Below, piece after piece: positions 37,501 to 49,753 of a DNA stretch of 64,000 nucleotides. The notes below the pieces were generated by a model. That model searched no databases, had not been told where the DNA came from, and saw only the letters and a list, made by a program, of their open reading frames with translations. Position numbers and translations under genes: made by a program. Origin of the DNA: Acanthochlamys bracteata (taxonomy: Eukaryota; Streptophyta; Magnoliopsida; Pandanales; Velloziaceae). Where the stretch lies: NCBI GenBank assembly GCA_019914995.1, contig CM034140.1, positions 4,712,001-4,776,000 on the forward strand, in the 5' to 3' direction. Numbering within the stretch: position 1 is the first letter of the stretch; the number at the start of each line of letters is the position of its first letter.

Positions 37501-39059
37501 CTCCTCCCATTCTCTTAAGCAAAGAGAATTAAGCAGCATGCAAAAGGTATTTCTTTTTAGGGGGGGGGTGAGTGGGCAAAGTTCTTCTTTTTCAAGTTAT
37601 CACATGTTGGGTAGGCAATAAAAAAGCAGACGTGAATTACGTCAACCTATTTTTTTTGGTTTTCTAAAAAATAGAATATGCTTTAAATATTGACCACCAG
37701 TTTGACATATTTTGCCTAACATGGATAGTGTTACAGCTCTATTGATATACGATAATATTGCTCGACATGTTTATTCGGACAGAAATAGAGTAGTTGTATT
37801 TTGTCTAAACAATCTTTTCTTAACAAGGATATTGTCAATAAAACTATAGTATTTTGTGAATGTAACTATCTCGATCTGAAACTCTTTTTTGAGTTGAGAG
37901 CCAATAAGCATTGTATGACTCGGATGCAATGAATTCTTTTGTGGATTATTATTTTGCCAAAGCATAAATGAAATCTTTTTTGTTAGATGAAGGGAGATAC
38001 TTTTACAGAAACCAAGTTGATCTTTTACAAGTCGACCAGACTATTATCTTAACAAAGTTCATATACACATCAACTAATCAATCACATTAAATCCCTTTAC
38101 ACTTGGCTTGTGTCAGCCTCCCTTTGCAAGAGACTTTAGTGCTTCATCTTTCAATATATGAGAAATTGCTGTAATAACAAGCCTGCAAGCAGAACTCTCT
38201 TCCTTTTCGTTAATAAGCCATTGGCATTTTGCTATGAATCCCATCAAGTCATTAGACGATCGACCAACTGTTGCTAGAGCAGAAGACTAAACTAGGTACA
38301 TAAAAAATGTGCAACTGAGAAGCCATGTGTAATATCTCATTTTAAGTTAAGGACAATTTGGGCCAAGATCGTGGAGTTGGGTTGTGTGTCAGCTAACTTT
38401 AATTGCAAGTCCACTATTCCTTCTTTTCTCATATTTTAATACTGTGTTTAGATTGAAAATAATGGGGAGTGATTGGAAATACATTAACTAATTACTCTTC
38501 ATTGCTCTTATTTGGCAATGAATTCATAAGATTAATGGGGAGTAAAACTTCTCCCCATTAATTTCTATTAGGGAGAAATTTATTACACCCCAACGTTGGG
38601 TGTAAATAGGTGAAAAGAATTTTATGTAACTGTAGATAGTGTGAAGTTTCTACATTGTCCATATTATTTGATTATATTTACGCATGAATTGTAGGTTTTC
38701 ACTCAATCCCAGCTGCAGCAGCTCACCTTCCAATGTTTCGACAACTCTTTCACTTCTTGCGCTCTCCTTCGGTCTCACTGCCTCGCCACGGTCGATAGAA
38801 GTACATTCCTAAACTTCGTTCAGTTTCCATTTTCGCCGCCCTTTCGTCTATTTCGTCTATTTCAATTTCTTATTCGATCTCGATTTGATTTTTCCAATTC
38901 AACTTCTGTAAATATTTGGAGATATTGTTTGATTTCGATTTCGATTCTCATTGGTTTCAACTCTTCTAGTATGAGTTTGTTTGACTATTTGGTTTTTAGT
39001 TTATGTTGAGTGCTTCATGTTCGGTTTGGTTATGTAGAGTGTTCAGCTGCATGTCAAGT
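37501..39059. other. Gene-free stretch, possible 5' part of a PIF/Harbinger element
   Basis: No protein motif was found. The segment about 38437-38620 ('TGTGTTTAGATTGAAAATAATGGGG...') has the look of a Tourist/PIF terminus, and about 38730-38900 is CT-rich like a leader. It may belong to the Harbinger relic at 43.4 kb, separated by the gypsy insertion; this is not proven. Confidence 0.3.
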
Positions 39060-40450
39060 GTTACGGTTCTAGAGTTTTATCTTGGCTCGTGCGGCATTTA
39101 GTTACACTTTTTGTGGCTACCAGTATTTTACCTTAAAGAGCTATCAAAGATAATTAAGAAAACTTAAATGATTTGAGAGAAAGAAGGAAAGTAAAGAACA
39201 CCTAAAGAGATAGCTTTTGGAAAAAAAGCTTTGTATTGTTTTGCTTGAATATAATTATTGTTTGATTTTCTTGATTATCCAAATCGGGAGGCCTTGCTCT
39301 CTTATTTATAATTCCTCCACATCTTCAATAGACGGTAAAGATTACTTTTATCGGATAGTAGAGAATACATGGTAAGAAATATTATTAAATAATCTTTCTT
39401 ACAAAAATTCCACCTTTTCGAAGTATTTTTTAACCTACTTTAGGTTTGTGCCAACTATCTTATATCTAAAATATTCTACCATACTCTTTGCTTATGTACA
39501 AGGTATTTTTATCTAAGTAAAAAGTATTTTACTAAGATAATTTGCATATAGAGAAAAGCCAAAATAGTCATACTTTGACACAAGGCATGAGAGAGATTTG
39601 TTTAATCTAGTACTCTTTGAAGAAATTGTTACGTTTTGCATTTATGAAATTCTGAATTTATTTTTCCATTGCGCAATAGAGCAATCTTTAATGTGCCGAG
39701 CAAGTAATTGACTTTGAAATGCATTCAATTTGAAGAAAATAGATTTCAGTCTACAATTTGAGAAACACCATCTCAGCACAAGCTATTTTTAGAATTTATT
39801 TTTTGAGAATCCTTTCTTGTTTATGTGGATTTGTATTGTGTTTGAGTATATGAGCTTTTTGAATCTGTTTGATGATCAACAAACTATCTTATATGATTCC
39901 ATTTATTGAATGCAGCAGTAGAGGTATTGCTTTTACTTTACTTATGATATTTTAATTCTTTCCTTATATGCTCCTTATTGTGTCCAATTTTAAATGATGT
40001 CTTAAATGATAGAATATCTATAGTATCTTTATAGTAAAGTTAAATTGATATATCAATTTTGTTTAAAGAATTATAATTTGGTTATCAAAAATCTTGAATT
40101 TATGTGAATGATTGAATTTATTGAATGGATTTTGTTTTTCAGCTTTTCTTTAAATTTATGATTGAGTTTATGAGGCTTTTGAGTTTGTATTTTATACCTG
40201 GCAAAGGCATATTAGAAAATTAAAAAACTTTGCTTTGTCATCCTCATGCAAATCAGGGTCCAGATCGATGTATTTTTTTTTATTCATTTTATTTTCTTGC
40301 TACACTGTGTTTGAACTTCTTATTCTTTTTTTTCCTTATATCCTAAAATAGATATGTATATATATGCATACTTGTTTATTATTGCAGCAATAAATAATCA
40401 CCATGAGGAATCTTTACAACATAGTATTTATTTGTTCTTTTTGTTGATTT
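39060..40450 (-). repeat. Left copy of the about 1.35-kb direct repeat (putative 3' LTR)
   Basis: It shares with the right copy, in order: AGCTATCAAAGATAATTAA, TCTTATTTATA, AAAAAGTATTTTA, TTGCATTTATGAAATTCTGA, TGTGCCGAGCAAGTAAT and CAATAAATAATCAC. Confidence 0.7.
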
Positions 40451-40480
40451 GGGTTCAGAGTTGACTGTTTTAAACCATCC

Positions 40481-41839
40481 TCATCTCGTTTCGTACTTGA
40501 TTCTAATTCTTTTAGCTTCCTTCTCTATAAAAAAGTTGTGGGTAATCTCTATATCCACCAAGGTGCGTACCTCTTGTCTATTAACCTTGGCCATCACGTA
40601 TGGGCGACCATTCACTTCACGTCGCGGCACTTCTTCGTTAGCTTTGACGGAATGGAGGAGTTGTAAAGAACTAATTTTTATCACTTCAGATTGTCGTCGT
40701 GGCTAGTCCATTATCTCTATTAGTGCGGAAAGTTTGTTCTGTTTTGGGTATTCTCTAACCATATGAGGATCATCACAAAGAAAGTATTTTAAATAATTCT
40801 TATCATTGCTTTCTTGGCCTCTATGAAATCCTCCCTTGATCTTTGATGGGTCAAGTATTGCTTTCATAACTTGATGGCTATCTCCACCACTATTGTCGTT
40901 GAAGTCCTCTCGAGGCTTAAACTTTTCGAGCCGTTGGAATTCTATAAGTGACTCGGCTATGGTACCAGTAGAGTTGAGATCTTGAGGTCTTTTATGTTGG
41001 ATCTTCAATCTTACTCATATTTGTGATCCTTCCATGAAAGCAAAAAGGGCCTCCCTTTCTGGAAAATCAAAAATCGCCAATATCAACTCCGAAAATTAGT
41101 TAACATAGTCACTTATGTTATTTAGATGGTTAAGTGCCGAAGCTTCGCCCTTACCTCATCCTCGGCATACACTAAATAGAATTGCCGTTTGAGTTCCCTC
41201 TTTAACTCTTCTCAGGTGGCAATGATTCAGTTCCCTTTTTCGATCTCGGTATGTCTATGTGTCCATCATACCATTATTGTATCCTCAAAATAAAGAGTGG
41301 CATGATCGATCTTATCTGCATCCTCCGTGATTCCGGTACTACTGAAGAGTTGCTCCACAGAAAGTTCTCAATCTCCTTCGCGTTCTATGCACCCTTATAT
41401 GTATTGGGTTTTGGAATATCCACCTTCAAAAGAGTTGAAGTTGAGGGTACAGCCGTATTGGACCTCTTGCGTAACTGTCATCTTTCAAAGTGCCTAGTCG
41501 TATTAGACATCCCTCAATTCGTCAGCCAACCTTATGACCTCTTTCATAGGAGTCGTAACTTTCATACTAACAGTATCCATATCGCTAGAGAGAGAGTCTT
41601 TAAGAGCCTTACTTTGGCGATAGGATGATTCGGCTACTGTGTTCAGGTGCCTTACATCTCCCCACGAAACTATTCTGTCCCTCTTCGAACTTCTCGATGC
41701 TTTAGCCCAACTACTTGAACTAATCCACCTTATTTGCCACAGCAGCTCCACCCTATTGAGTTTTGTGTTCACGTCTGTCATTACGTTCCTAAACTTCAAT
41801 TTCTGTTTGGCAGAACTTTGTCTATTGAAACCACTTATC
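40481..41839 (-). pseudogene. Gypsy gag-protease relic
   Basis: Read on the minus strand with several stops and frameshifts, in order: an N-terminal region (41503-41839); AKEIENFLW and, after a frame slip, DKIDHATLYFEDT near 41270-41420; ELKRQFYLVYAEDE, VRAKLRHLT near 41130-41210 (retrotransposon gag domain); IAESLIEFQRLEKF near 40930; a decayed zinc knuckle YFLCDDPHMVREYPK near 40740-40790 (normally CxxCxxxxHxxxxC); and VRTLVDIEITHNFF near 40530-40580, where the aspartic protease motif LVDTGATHNF is expected and the catalytic DTG is altered. The order and wording are those of chromovirus-type gypsy elements. It is certainly non-functional. Confidence 0.8.
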
Positions 41840-43205
41840 ACTGGTCTAGAGTTCTACATTGTTTCTTGTGACACTTAGTCATACTTCTTGTGGCTAAGTT
41901 AGTATTTTAGTGTAAATAGCTATCAAAGATAATTAAAAAAACTTGAATGGTCTTGAGAGAAAGAATCAAAGTAAATAACACTTGAAGAGAGAGCTTATCG
42001 GAAGAAAGCTTTTTATTGTTTGGCTTGAATACAACTCTTGCTTGATTTTTTTGATGATCCAAACGAGAGGGCTTTGCCTCTTATTTATAGCTCATCCACC
42101 TCCTCAATGGACGGTGGAGATTTTTTTGATGGGACGGTGGAAAATACATGATCCGAAATTTTTTTGCATAATCTATCTTATTAAAATCTCCACATTTTTA
42201 GAGTATTCTCTAATCTACTCTAGGTTTATGCTAACTATGTTATATCTACAATATTCTACTATACTTTATGTAAAATGTATTTTATTTAGGTAAAAAGTAT
42301 TTTATCAAGATAATTTGAATGTAAAGAAAAGTTAAATATTCATATTGTGACACAAGGCACAGGAGAAGCTTGTTTTAATCTATTGCGCTTTGAAGAAATT
42401 ATTACATTTTGCATTTATGAAATTCTGAATTTATTTTTCCATTGCTCAATGGAGTAATCTTTAATGTGCCGAGCAAGTAATGGACTTTGAAATGCATTCA
42501 ATTTGGAGGAAATAGATTTCAGTCAGCAATTTGGGAAACACTATCTTAGCAGAAGCTATTTTTAGAATTTATTTGTCTAGAATCCTTTTTCCTTTATGTG
42601 GATTTGTATTGTGTTTGAGCATACAAGATTTTTTTGAATCTGTTTGATGATCGACAAACTGTCTTAGATGATTTTGTATATTGAATGAAGCTTTTACTTT
42701 GCTTATGATATTTTAATGCATTAGTTATATGCTCCTTATTGTGTATGATCTTAAATCATTTCTTAAATTATAATATATGATAGAGTGTTTTTGTAGTAGA
42801 GTTAAATTGATATACAAATTTTGTTTAAAGAATTGCAATCTGATTATCAAAAATCTTGAATTTATATGAATGATTGAATTTATGGGTTGGATTTTATTTT
42901 TCAGTTTTTATTTGAATTTATAATTGAATTTATGGGGCTTTTGAGTTTGCATTTTACTCCTGGCAAAGGTATATTAGAAAATTAAAACACTTTGCTTTGT
43001 CAGCCTCGTGCAAAATTAGGATCCAGATTGGGGTATTTTTTTATTCATTTTATTTTCTTATTACACTGTGGTTGAACTTCTTATTCTTTTTTTGCTTATA
43101 ACATAAGATAGATATACATATATGCATACTTATTTTCTATTACAGCAATAAATAATCACAATGAGGAATCTTTGCAACACAATATTTATTTTCTTTTTTG
43201 GTTAG
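41840..43205 (-). repeat. Right copy of the about 1.35-kb direct repeat (putative 5' LTR)
   Basis: Same order of shared blocks as the left copy. The gag relic begins just to its left, as expected when the element runs on the minus strand. Confidence 0.7.
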
Positions 43206-43429
43206 TGTATAATTGTAGGTCTACAAACTTGAGTTGCGTGCTTTTATAATGCATTCTGATTCGTTATTCAATGAAATATTACTTTTGGTGGCTTGTATTA
43301 AAATTGCATTCTTTTTTTGTGTGCATATTGTGCATCATATTCAATGTGGATGATAAGTTGATTAAATATTTACATTTGTATCGTTTGGCTTTGGCAGTTT
43401 TAGTTTGTGCTATTGTTACTATATAGTAA

Positions 43430-44235
43430 TACAAAACCAACTTAAAAGGAAGGTCAGTTCAATTAGTTCGATGTTATGGAAGAAAGAGAAATGGTTCAGC
43501 ATGAAGTATTTAATTCAATTGCTAGTAAGGGTATATATCGTAGCATTTGCTGGATGGATACATCAGCATTTGCGAAATGGTGTGACTTATTAGTAACATA
43601 TGGCGGTCTCAAATCCACACGACAGGTTAGTGCAGAAGAACAAATCATTAATTTTATGTGTATATTGGACAAATCATTAGTTTTATGTGTATTATTGGAT
43701 AAGTCATTCGTTTTATGTGTATTATTTATAGAAGAACAAATCTACAACACATGCTAGATGTAAAAGAATAAGGTATTTTCTAACGGTTCGGAGAAACTAT
43801 TAGTCGTCATTTTCATAATGTGATACAGGCTGTCATAAACTAGAAAATAAATTCTTACAATAATCTTGATCACAAGTTACTATAGGAATACACAATAGCT
43901 CTAGATATTATCCGTTTTTCAAGTTAAAGAAATCTCCTAACTTTTAATTTAATAGATGTTGTTTTTACATACTTATTAAGTAAAAACTTATAATATCAAA
44001 ATTATATTGGAGTAATTGATGGAACAAATATTTGAGTTAAAGTTTCTCCTATCTTGCTTCTAAATATCATGATAGGAAGAAATATCTCACACAAAATGTG
44101 TTGGTTGCTTGTACTTCTGATCTCAATTTCATTTATGTGTTAGTTGATTGGGAGGGATCAGCGTCAGACTCTAAAGTTATACAAAATACAATTAATAAGA
44201 AAATTAAAAATACCATAGGGCAATAATAAGCTACA
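43430..44235 (+). pseudogene. PIF/Harbinger transposase relic
   Basis: The plus strand reads, with stops and frameshifts: MDTSAFAKWCDLLVTYGGLK then TRQVSAEEQIINFM (helix region preceding the catalytic domain), ISRHFHNVIQAVIN near 43799-43845, YIGVIDGTNI near 44003-44035 (first catalytic Asp region of the DDE domain), and SKYHDRKKYLTQNVLVACTS and VDWEGSASDSKV near 44060-44180 (second catalytic Asp region). This is the order of the plant PIF/Harbinger DDE_Tnp_4 nuclease. The third catalytic residue and C-terminus are missing, apparently cut off by the CACTA-derived element that begins near 44290. Confidence 0.82.
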
Positions 44236-44289
44236 ACGAATGTTTAAATTAATCATGAACTTTGGAATAACATATTGTATTTTTATTAG

Positions 44290-46200
44290 AAAAATTTATC
44301 AACTACTATGCCAGTTGGTAATTTGGCAACTATAGTTTTTGTCGGTAAATTTCTGATTAGCGCTTCAATCGGTAGTCTACCGACTACTCATTCAATTGGT
44401 AGTCTATCAACTATTTTCTTAATCGGAAATAGCAACTTTTTGTCCAGACTTTTACAAACTACTATGTTCAGTCAGGAATTCTCCAAAATCGACTTATTTT
44501 TCATTCCAAAAAGTTGTCAGTCTTTACAACCAGTAAGCTGCTTTCGTTATGTTGGACAGTTCTATAATCAAATTAACTAAGGCAATTTCATAACCAATAT
44601 AACCATCCAAAACTACTACCACAATAATATTCAATATTCCAAAATCGTATTAATACAACCATCAACAGTCCAGCTATACAATTATACAATAATCAATGTT
44701 TTAAAATGTATATAACATATCATTTTGAAACTACAATATACAATATTCAACCATGCGTCCACCATAATATATATTGAATTGACAAATGAGAATTTTATTA
44801 TAGTGTCACTATAAACCTTGGCATAAAGAATAAAGTGACATGTAATGTTCAATTAACTTTAAATGAATTCTATAAACACTTATTGATATTTGAATTTCCA
44901 ATTAATACAATAAACGCCCATCAAGAGAAATTGAGAGATAGCATATGCAAATGTAGCTCAAAAAAATATTGTAATAGTATCCAACCCTCATTGCTTCATC
45001 AATAAATAAATAATTTATAAGAGTTGAAATAAAGTCTAACATGCAATTTGTAATTCAATTTCATTCATCATCACCTTTCATTGTCATTATCACGACGACA
45101 AATTTATTATTCGTCATCCAAAGCTTCTAACGCTTCATGGTCAACTTCAACTAATTTATTTAACTGCTTTAATCTGTACTATCATCTTCATTTCTTATGG
45201 TTGAACACTTTTTTTTTTAGTAAACATTATTCTCTATGATAGTCGCAACATCAATGTCATATGTATCTTTTTTATCTCCGTCCCCTCCAAATAAAGATGA
45301 ATAAAATAAATACCGATGTTATAGTTGTTGTACAATAACCCATTCCATAGCTATATAGTCTAAGATTCGGCGGGAGAGAGGCAGAGCGGCTGATGGAGGA
45401 AGAGAAATTTCAATAGAAATGGAGAAAATAGAGCGCGTTTGAGTTGATCTAATATTAATTCATCGACTAAAAAAATATAGTCGGTAAATGTACCGATAAA
45501 TAGAGAAGTGGCAAATGACATGTATACTGACTAAGTTAATTAATTCTCCTAATAAACGAAACCAGTTTTTCCAAGAAAGAGATTGTACCTAATCAGACCA
45601 GCGCGCTTCGGATCCCAATTAGCTTTGCTTACTGACAAAAATTTATGTAGTCGGAAAGTTGCACCACTCCCTAACTGAGTATGTAAATAGTCGCTATTTT
45701 GTCAACTTACCGACTCCTATTTATTGTTGGTCAGTAAATTTTCCGAAGGATACCAACTATCTATTTAACAATCGGTAAATTTGTAAATTACTGGCTAGTT
45801 TTATTTAATCGATGATGCTCATTCTTATAGTAATGGTACTTAGAATAATTTCAGAAAATATTGTGTTTGGAATTATAAATATATGGATAATCATTAATAT
45901 TGATGTTTAGGGATAATTATACTAAATTCTTTAAAGAATATTGTTTTTTGGATTGGAGTGTGTATATTATGAATATTGTGTATGATTTTTAACGAGTTTC
46001 GATGCGAATGTTGATATATATATGGTTAGTTTTATTGAATAATTGAAAAAATAGGATGAATATTTCTCACTAAACTCAACAACTACTGACCGGAATTCAG
46101 TATGTAATAGTAGATACTAATAAGCAATTGGTAAACTATCAAATGACAGATCAGTTGATAGGTCACTGTACGGTGTAGTATAGGTAGAGTATCGACTAGC
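44290..46200 (-). mobile_element. Internally deleted CACTA copy (same family as 47692-58310)
   Basis: Both margins carry the family's subterminal words (GTCGGTAAATT, TACCGACTAC, AATCGGTAGT near 44310-44425; GTCGGTAAAT, CGACTAAAAAAATATAGTCGG and related near 45470-46190). Between them the minus strand keeps two coding relics: from 45348 leftward WVIVQQ...HRYLFYSSLFGGDGDKK, matching the intact copy's 52975-53045; and near 45085-45180 LNKLVEVDHEALEALDDE, matching its 53155-53205. The rest of the transposase region is gone. Exact ends are uncertain (left near 44290, right near 46190 with GTGTAGTA). It lies directly after, and probably inside, the Harbinger relic. Confidence 0.72.
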
Positions 46201-47691
46201 AAACTTAGGTAACAAAATTGTTATCATGTTTACCAAAATAGTTGTTAAATGTCTTGGGAGCTTATCAAATTAATTTTATATTTTCACTTATTTGAAAAAC
46301 ATAAACAAACTGATGAATTATTCAAGCATCATCTATAAATCGAAAAAACAAAATTAGTTTAACGTACTTGAAATAAGCACATTCAAAGGAGCTTATCCAA
46401 TGCACCATTAGTTATACGTGAAAAAAAGGAATACAATTCTATAGTTTAAGTTTCATGAAAAATTGAATTATCTCACAAGGTATGAATATTATTAGTGCTC
46501 CATTCATAAGTTAACTTGAGATAAAAGAAATGCAAGGAGTTATATAACTGTAAGAAGTAACATTTCATGCCCCCGTTATGACTATTCCATCCGATGGAAT
46601 AGGTATTGTTTGCATTCAAGTAACGCCCTTTATTTATAATATGGTAGGTTGTTGTATTAATTCTTTTCCAATAAAGATCGTAGAACAAGAGATAATTAAT
46701 AATTCGTACTGATGTTTTGACAAGTAATAACAATCGATATAACGCGCTAAAGAGGTTTTGTTGATAATCAATCGTTCCAATGCTAAACTAAAATCAAATT
46801 CTCCTACATTAATTAATTATAATAAAAGTAATAAAAATAATAGTTAAAAGGAGAGGAACATGCTGTTTATGAAATGGTGACTAACAATTAATTATGATCC
46901 TAAGATACATATGCATCATTAGAAATGAAGAAATTTTTCGTCATTCACACAAAAATACTTTCTGACACTAAAATTAAATGTAGCTGTTCTGCAAGTTAGA
47001 ATGAAACAATATATAGCAGCCATAAATAAATTAACCTTGACTACAGCAAGATAAGTTTTTACATAAAGAAGTTGAGATATAAAGATTTGTTTGTCAATTC
47101 ATCAAAGTTATTTTTTTCAAATTTATTTTTAATACAAAATAAATAATTTATAATAATTTTTTTATCAAAAATTTATTTCTTAAAATTTAAATTTAAAATT
47201 AACTTTCAATACAAGATTAATATAAAAATTTATTTTTTATTAAATAATTTTAATTTTAATTTATTTAAATTCAAACTCACTTCTAAAAAAGCAAATTTAT
47301 TTCAAAATAAGCACCCTAATTGGATATAAAGTAGTATATAAACACTTACATATGAATTTAGCACGCTGAATAAGTAGTTTTTTAAGCACTTGCTTTCACT
47401 GAAAATAATTATTTCTCAAGTGTTGGTTTAGATATAAGAAATACAAAATCCGTAGATCTGAAACTGCCAAATTCGACGTTATGGGCATATTAGGCAAATA
47501 TTCTAACTACTTATGCTATGTTTGGTTCACAGGTAGATAAAAGAGATGGGGGGGAAAGGGAATCAATTTCCCCCCATAATGACCTGGAAGAGAAATCACT
47601 CCATCGGATAATATCCTAGCTTTAATCTAGTGATCTAGGGTAATGGCATCTGGATAATGAACCTATCGCACTTTTTATGGCTATAAGTTAT
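46201..47691. other. Gene-free stretch between the two CACTA copies
   Basis: No protein was recognised. An AT-rich repeat copy spans about 47085-47330. From 47515 ('GCTATGTTTGGTTCACAGG') a Tourist-like terminal sequence with a short inverted pair GGGGGGAAA/TTTCCCCCC (about 47549-47575) lies just before the CACTA insertion point. Confidence 0.4.
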
Positions 47692-47702
47692 CACTACTAC
47701 AA
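47692..47702 (+). repeat. Left terminal inverted repeat of the CACTA element
   Basis: CACTACTACAA, identical to the inverted right end over 11 bases, preceded by the target duplication TAT. Confidence 0.93.
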
Positions 47703-47713
47703 TAATCATCACT

Positions 47714-48045
47714 ACCGACTGAACTTTACCGACCAAATATTTTCAATAGGTAAATTCGTCAAATACTAACTGACTACAAAATCGTCAGTATTTTCTATAT
47801 GTTTACTGACTATTTAATATATCCGTCGGTAATATAAACGAATTAGCGACTAACTAATCAGTTAGTCGGTAATAGGTATGTATATTATCGACTGCATACT
47901 ATTTCAGTCGGTAGTGGATTCATGTTACCGATTGAGCACTGGTTCAGTCGGTAATGTGGATGTATATTACTGACTGGTAACAAGTTAAGTCGGTAATGTG
48001 AATATATATTACCGATTGAAAATAAGTTCAGTCGGTAATCTGTCT
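47714..48045. repeat. Left subterminal repeat array of the CACTA element
   Basis: At least ten short words of the TACCGACTG / CAGTCGGTAAT type in both orientations, spaced about 20-50 bases apart. In En/Spm elements such arrays bind the accessory transposase protein. Confidence 0.85.
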
Positions 48046-49753
48046 AAATTAACCCGACTCGAACTAGCTACTCATCATTTTCTCCCAACTTGGGTAAATG
48101 TAGGTTTTCGCCGGAGGTTTCTCTTACCGGTGATTGCTCGTCTGCAGGTGAGATTCATATCTATCTCCCTGGAATTACTGCCATCCAACGCTACCCGTTC
48201 TAATTCTGTCTTCATATCGCCGAATTCAGCTCCATCTCGCCGGAGTTTGTTGGAGCCGCTTTGTCTTGCCGAAAATTGCTTAACCGCTATTGTAATCTCG
48301 CCAAAAATAGGTAAGCATCTAGATGGGCTCTTTACAATGTAAACCTTGATCTTCTTTTTATGAATTCTCTTACTACTATCTTGCCGGAAATATTTAGGGC
48401 TTGTTTACTTGTCAAGAAGTGACCTAAACGTGAGTTTCTAAGAAGTGAATTATTAGGAAATTAGTTTCTGCGAGTAAATTTGTGAAAGCAAACATAAACT
48501 TATTAGGAATTCACTTTTGGTGGGAGAAAATGAGTAACGGTAAAGTATGCCTTTAGAGAAAACCTGAAAATATGATTTCTCTACCTAGTTCCTACATTTA
48601 GGTTTTCAGCTGCTATCAATTTGCTTCCATTCTCCTTGCTATTCGTGGTACTTATTCTCCTGCTTGCTTTTTTCTGTATGAGGCTGCCACTTTCATGTAG
48701 TGTTTATCACAAAACTGGACGCATGTTACCCCTATTCAAGGGCTTTCGAGCTTTTAATTATTTTCACTGACATGAGGATTGCTTCCAATAAGGAACCATA
48801 GAACTTGTTTGAATTTCATGTATGTAAAAAGACTTTTAGGAGATGATTAACTTAAGGAGTCTCTTACAAACGTGTAATTCTACATAAAATATCTAAATTG
48901 TTCAAATTTGATGACAACAAGTGAATTAAATATTCAATATTTTCTAAAGTGTCATAGATAGCAGCTCCTTTATAGAAGTAACAAAGTAAAAGAGACAATT
49001 GCTATAAAAACCTGCATGGCAAAAAGCCCTATTATTTCATAATTGCGAGCTGCCTTGAAGTCTAGAGTTTCCTATAACAAGGTATAAACTTGCCATCAAG
49101 AAACTCCTTTTCTTCACTATCATAGAATCCAAATTTTTTGGTTTTTAGGTGGAGAAAACTTTTTGCTGGCCTAGGGGGAGGAAGGCTAACATGTTTGATT
49201 AAGAGTTTCCAACTTATGACTTTTAACTTTAGTGACCAAAATATACAACTTCCTTGGCCTAATATAAGCATCTAACCATAAACAAAGCTTTCTTTGCTTG
49301 TCTGGTTATCATCTTACTCTCTTGTAAAGTTACAAATTGGTTGCCTAGATTGTATGAGCGATCATCATCCTTTATATTTGTTGAAACTTATTAACTATTC
49401 AATCTGACATGGTTTACATAGTTTATGCTGTTTTTGCCCTCTATTGCCTAAGTATAGTTTATGATTTTGACAAAATTTATCTTCTGAAATGCCATTAAAT
49501 CTTTACTAGATGAAAGCCGTTACATGTGAAAAAAGAAGTATATGTTAAGAGGGAGCATAAAACACTTACGCAAGCTATTAAAATCAATATAGTAGCTGGA
49601 TTTATGTAATCTATGATGGCATAGATAAAAGTGACTCTTATAAAACAATATTCTACACGTGTATATATTAAGTATTAATTATTAGAGTAAATAATATATT
49701 TCAAATGAATGTAATAATGTATGTATATTCTGCTCCGGCTAATATACCTTATT
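48046..49753. other. CACTA 5' non-coding region
   Basis: This region contains a GC-richer leader-like segment at about 48046-48330 with possible donor sites, then AT-rich DNA. A segment starting GGGCTTGTTTACTTG at about 48400 resembles the tip of a small MITE, but no partner end was found. No protein recognised. Confidence 0.4.

Larger units (their letters stand above)
39060..43205 (-). mobile_element. Gypsy (chromovirus-like) relic: long direct repeats around gag-protease
   Basis: Two long direct repeats (about 39060-40450 and 41840-43205) flank a gypsy gag-protease relic on the minus strand. In that orientation the right-hand repeat carries a TATAAATAAGAGG promoter-like motif (about 42078-42090), as expected of a 5' LTR. 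No reverse transcriptase, RNase H or integrase was found; the protease remnant lies almost against the left repeat. It is either a pol-deleted element or a gag-only type non-autonomous element. The exact LTR ends and a target duplication could not be fixed, and the repeats could include duplicated host DNA. Repeat divergence is high, so the insertion is old. Confidence 0.6.

Noticed and set aside
41251..41878. Plus-strand frames of 79-125 codons
   Set aside because: They lie opposite the gag relic, which reads as known gag sequence on the minus strand.
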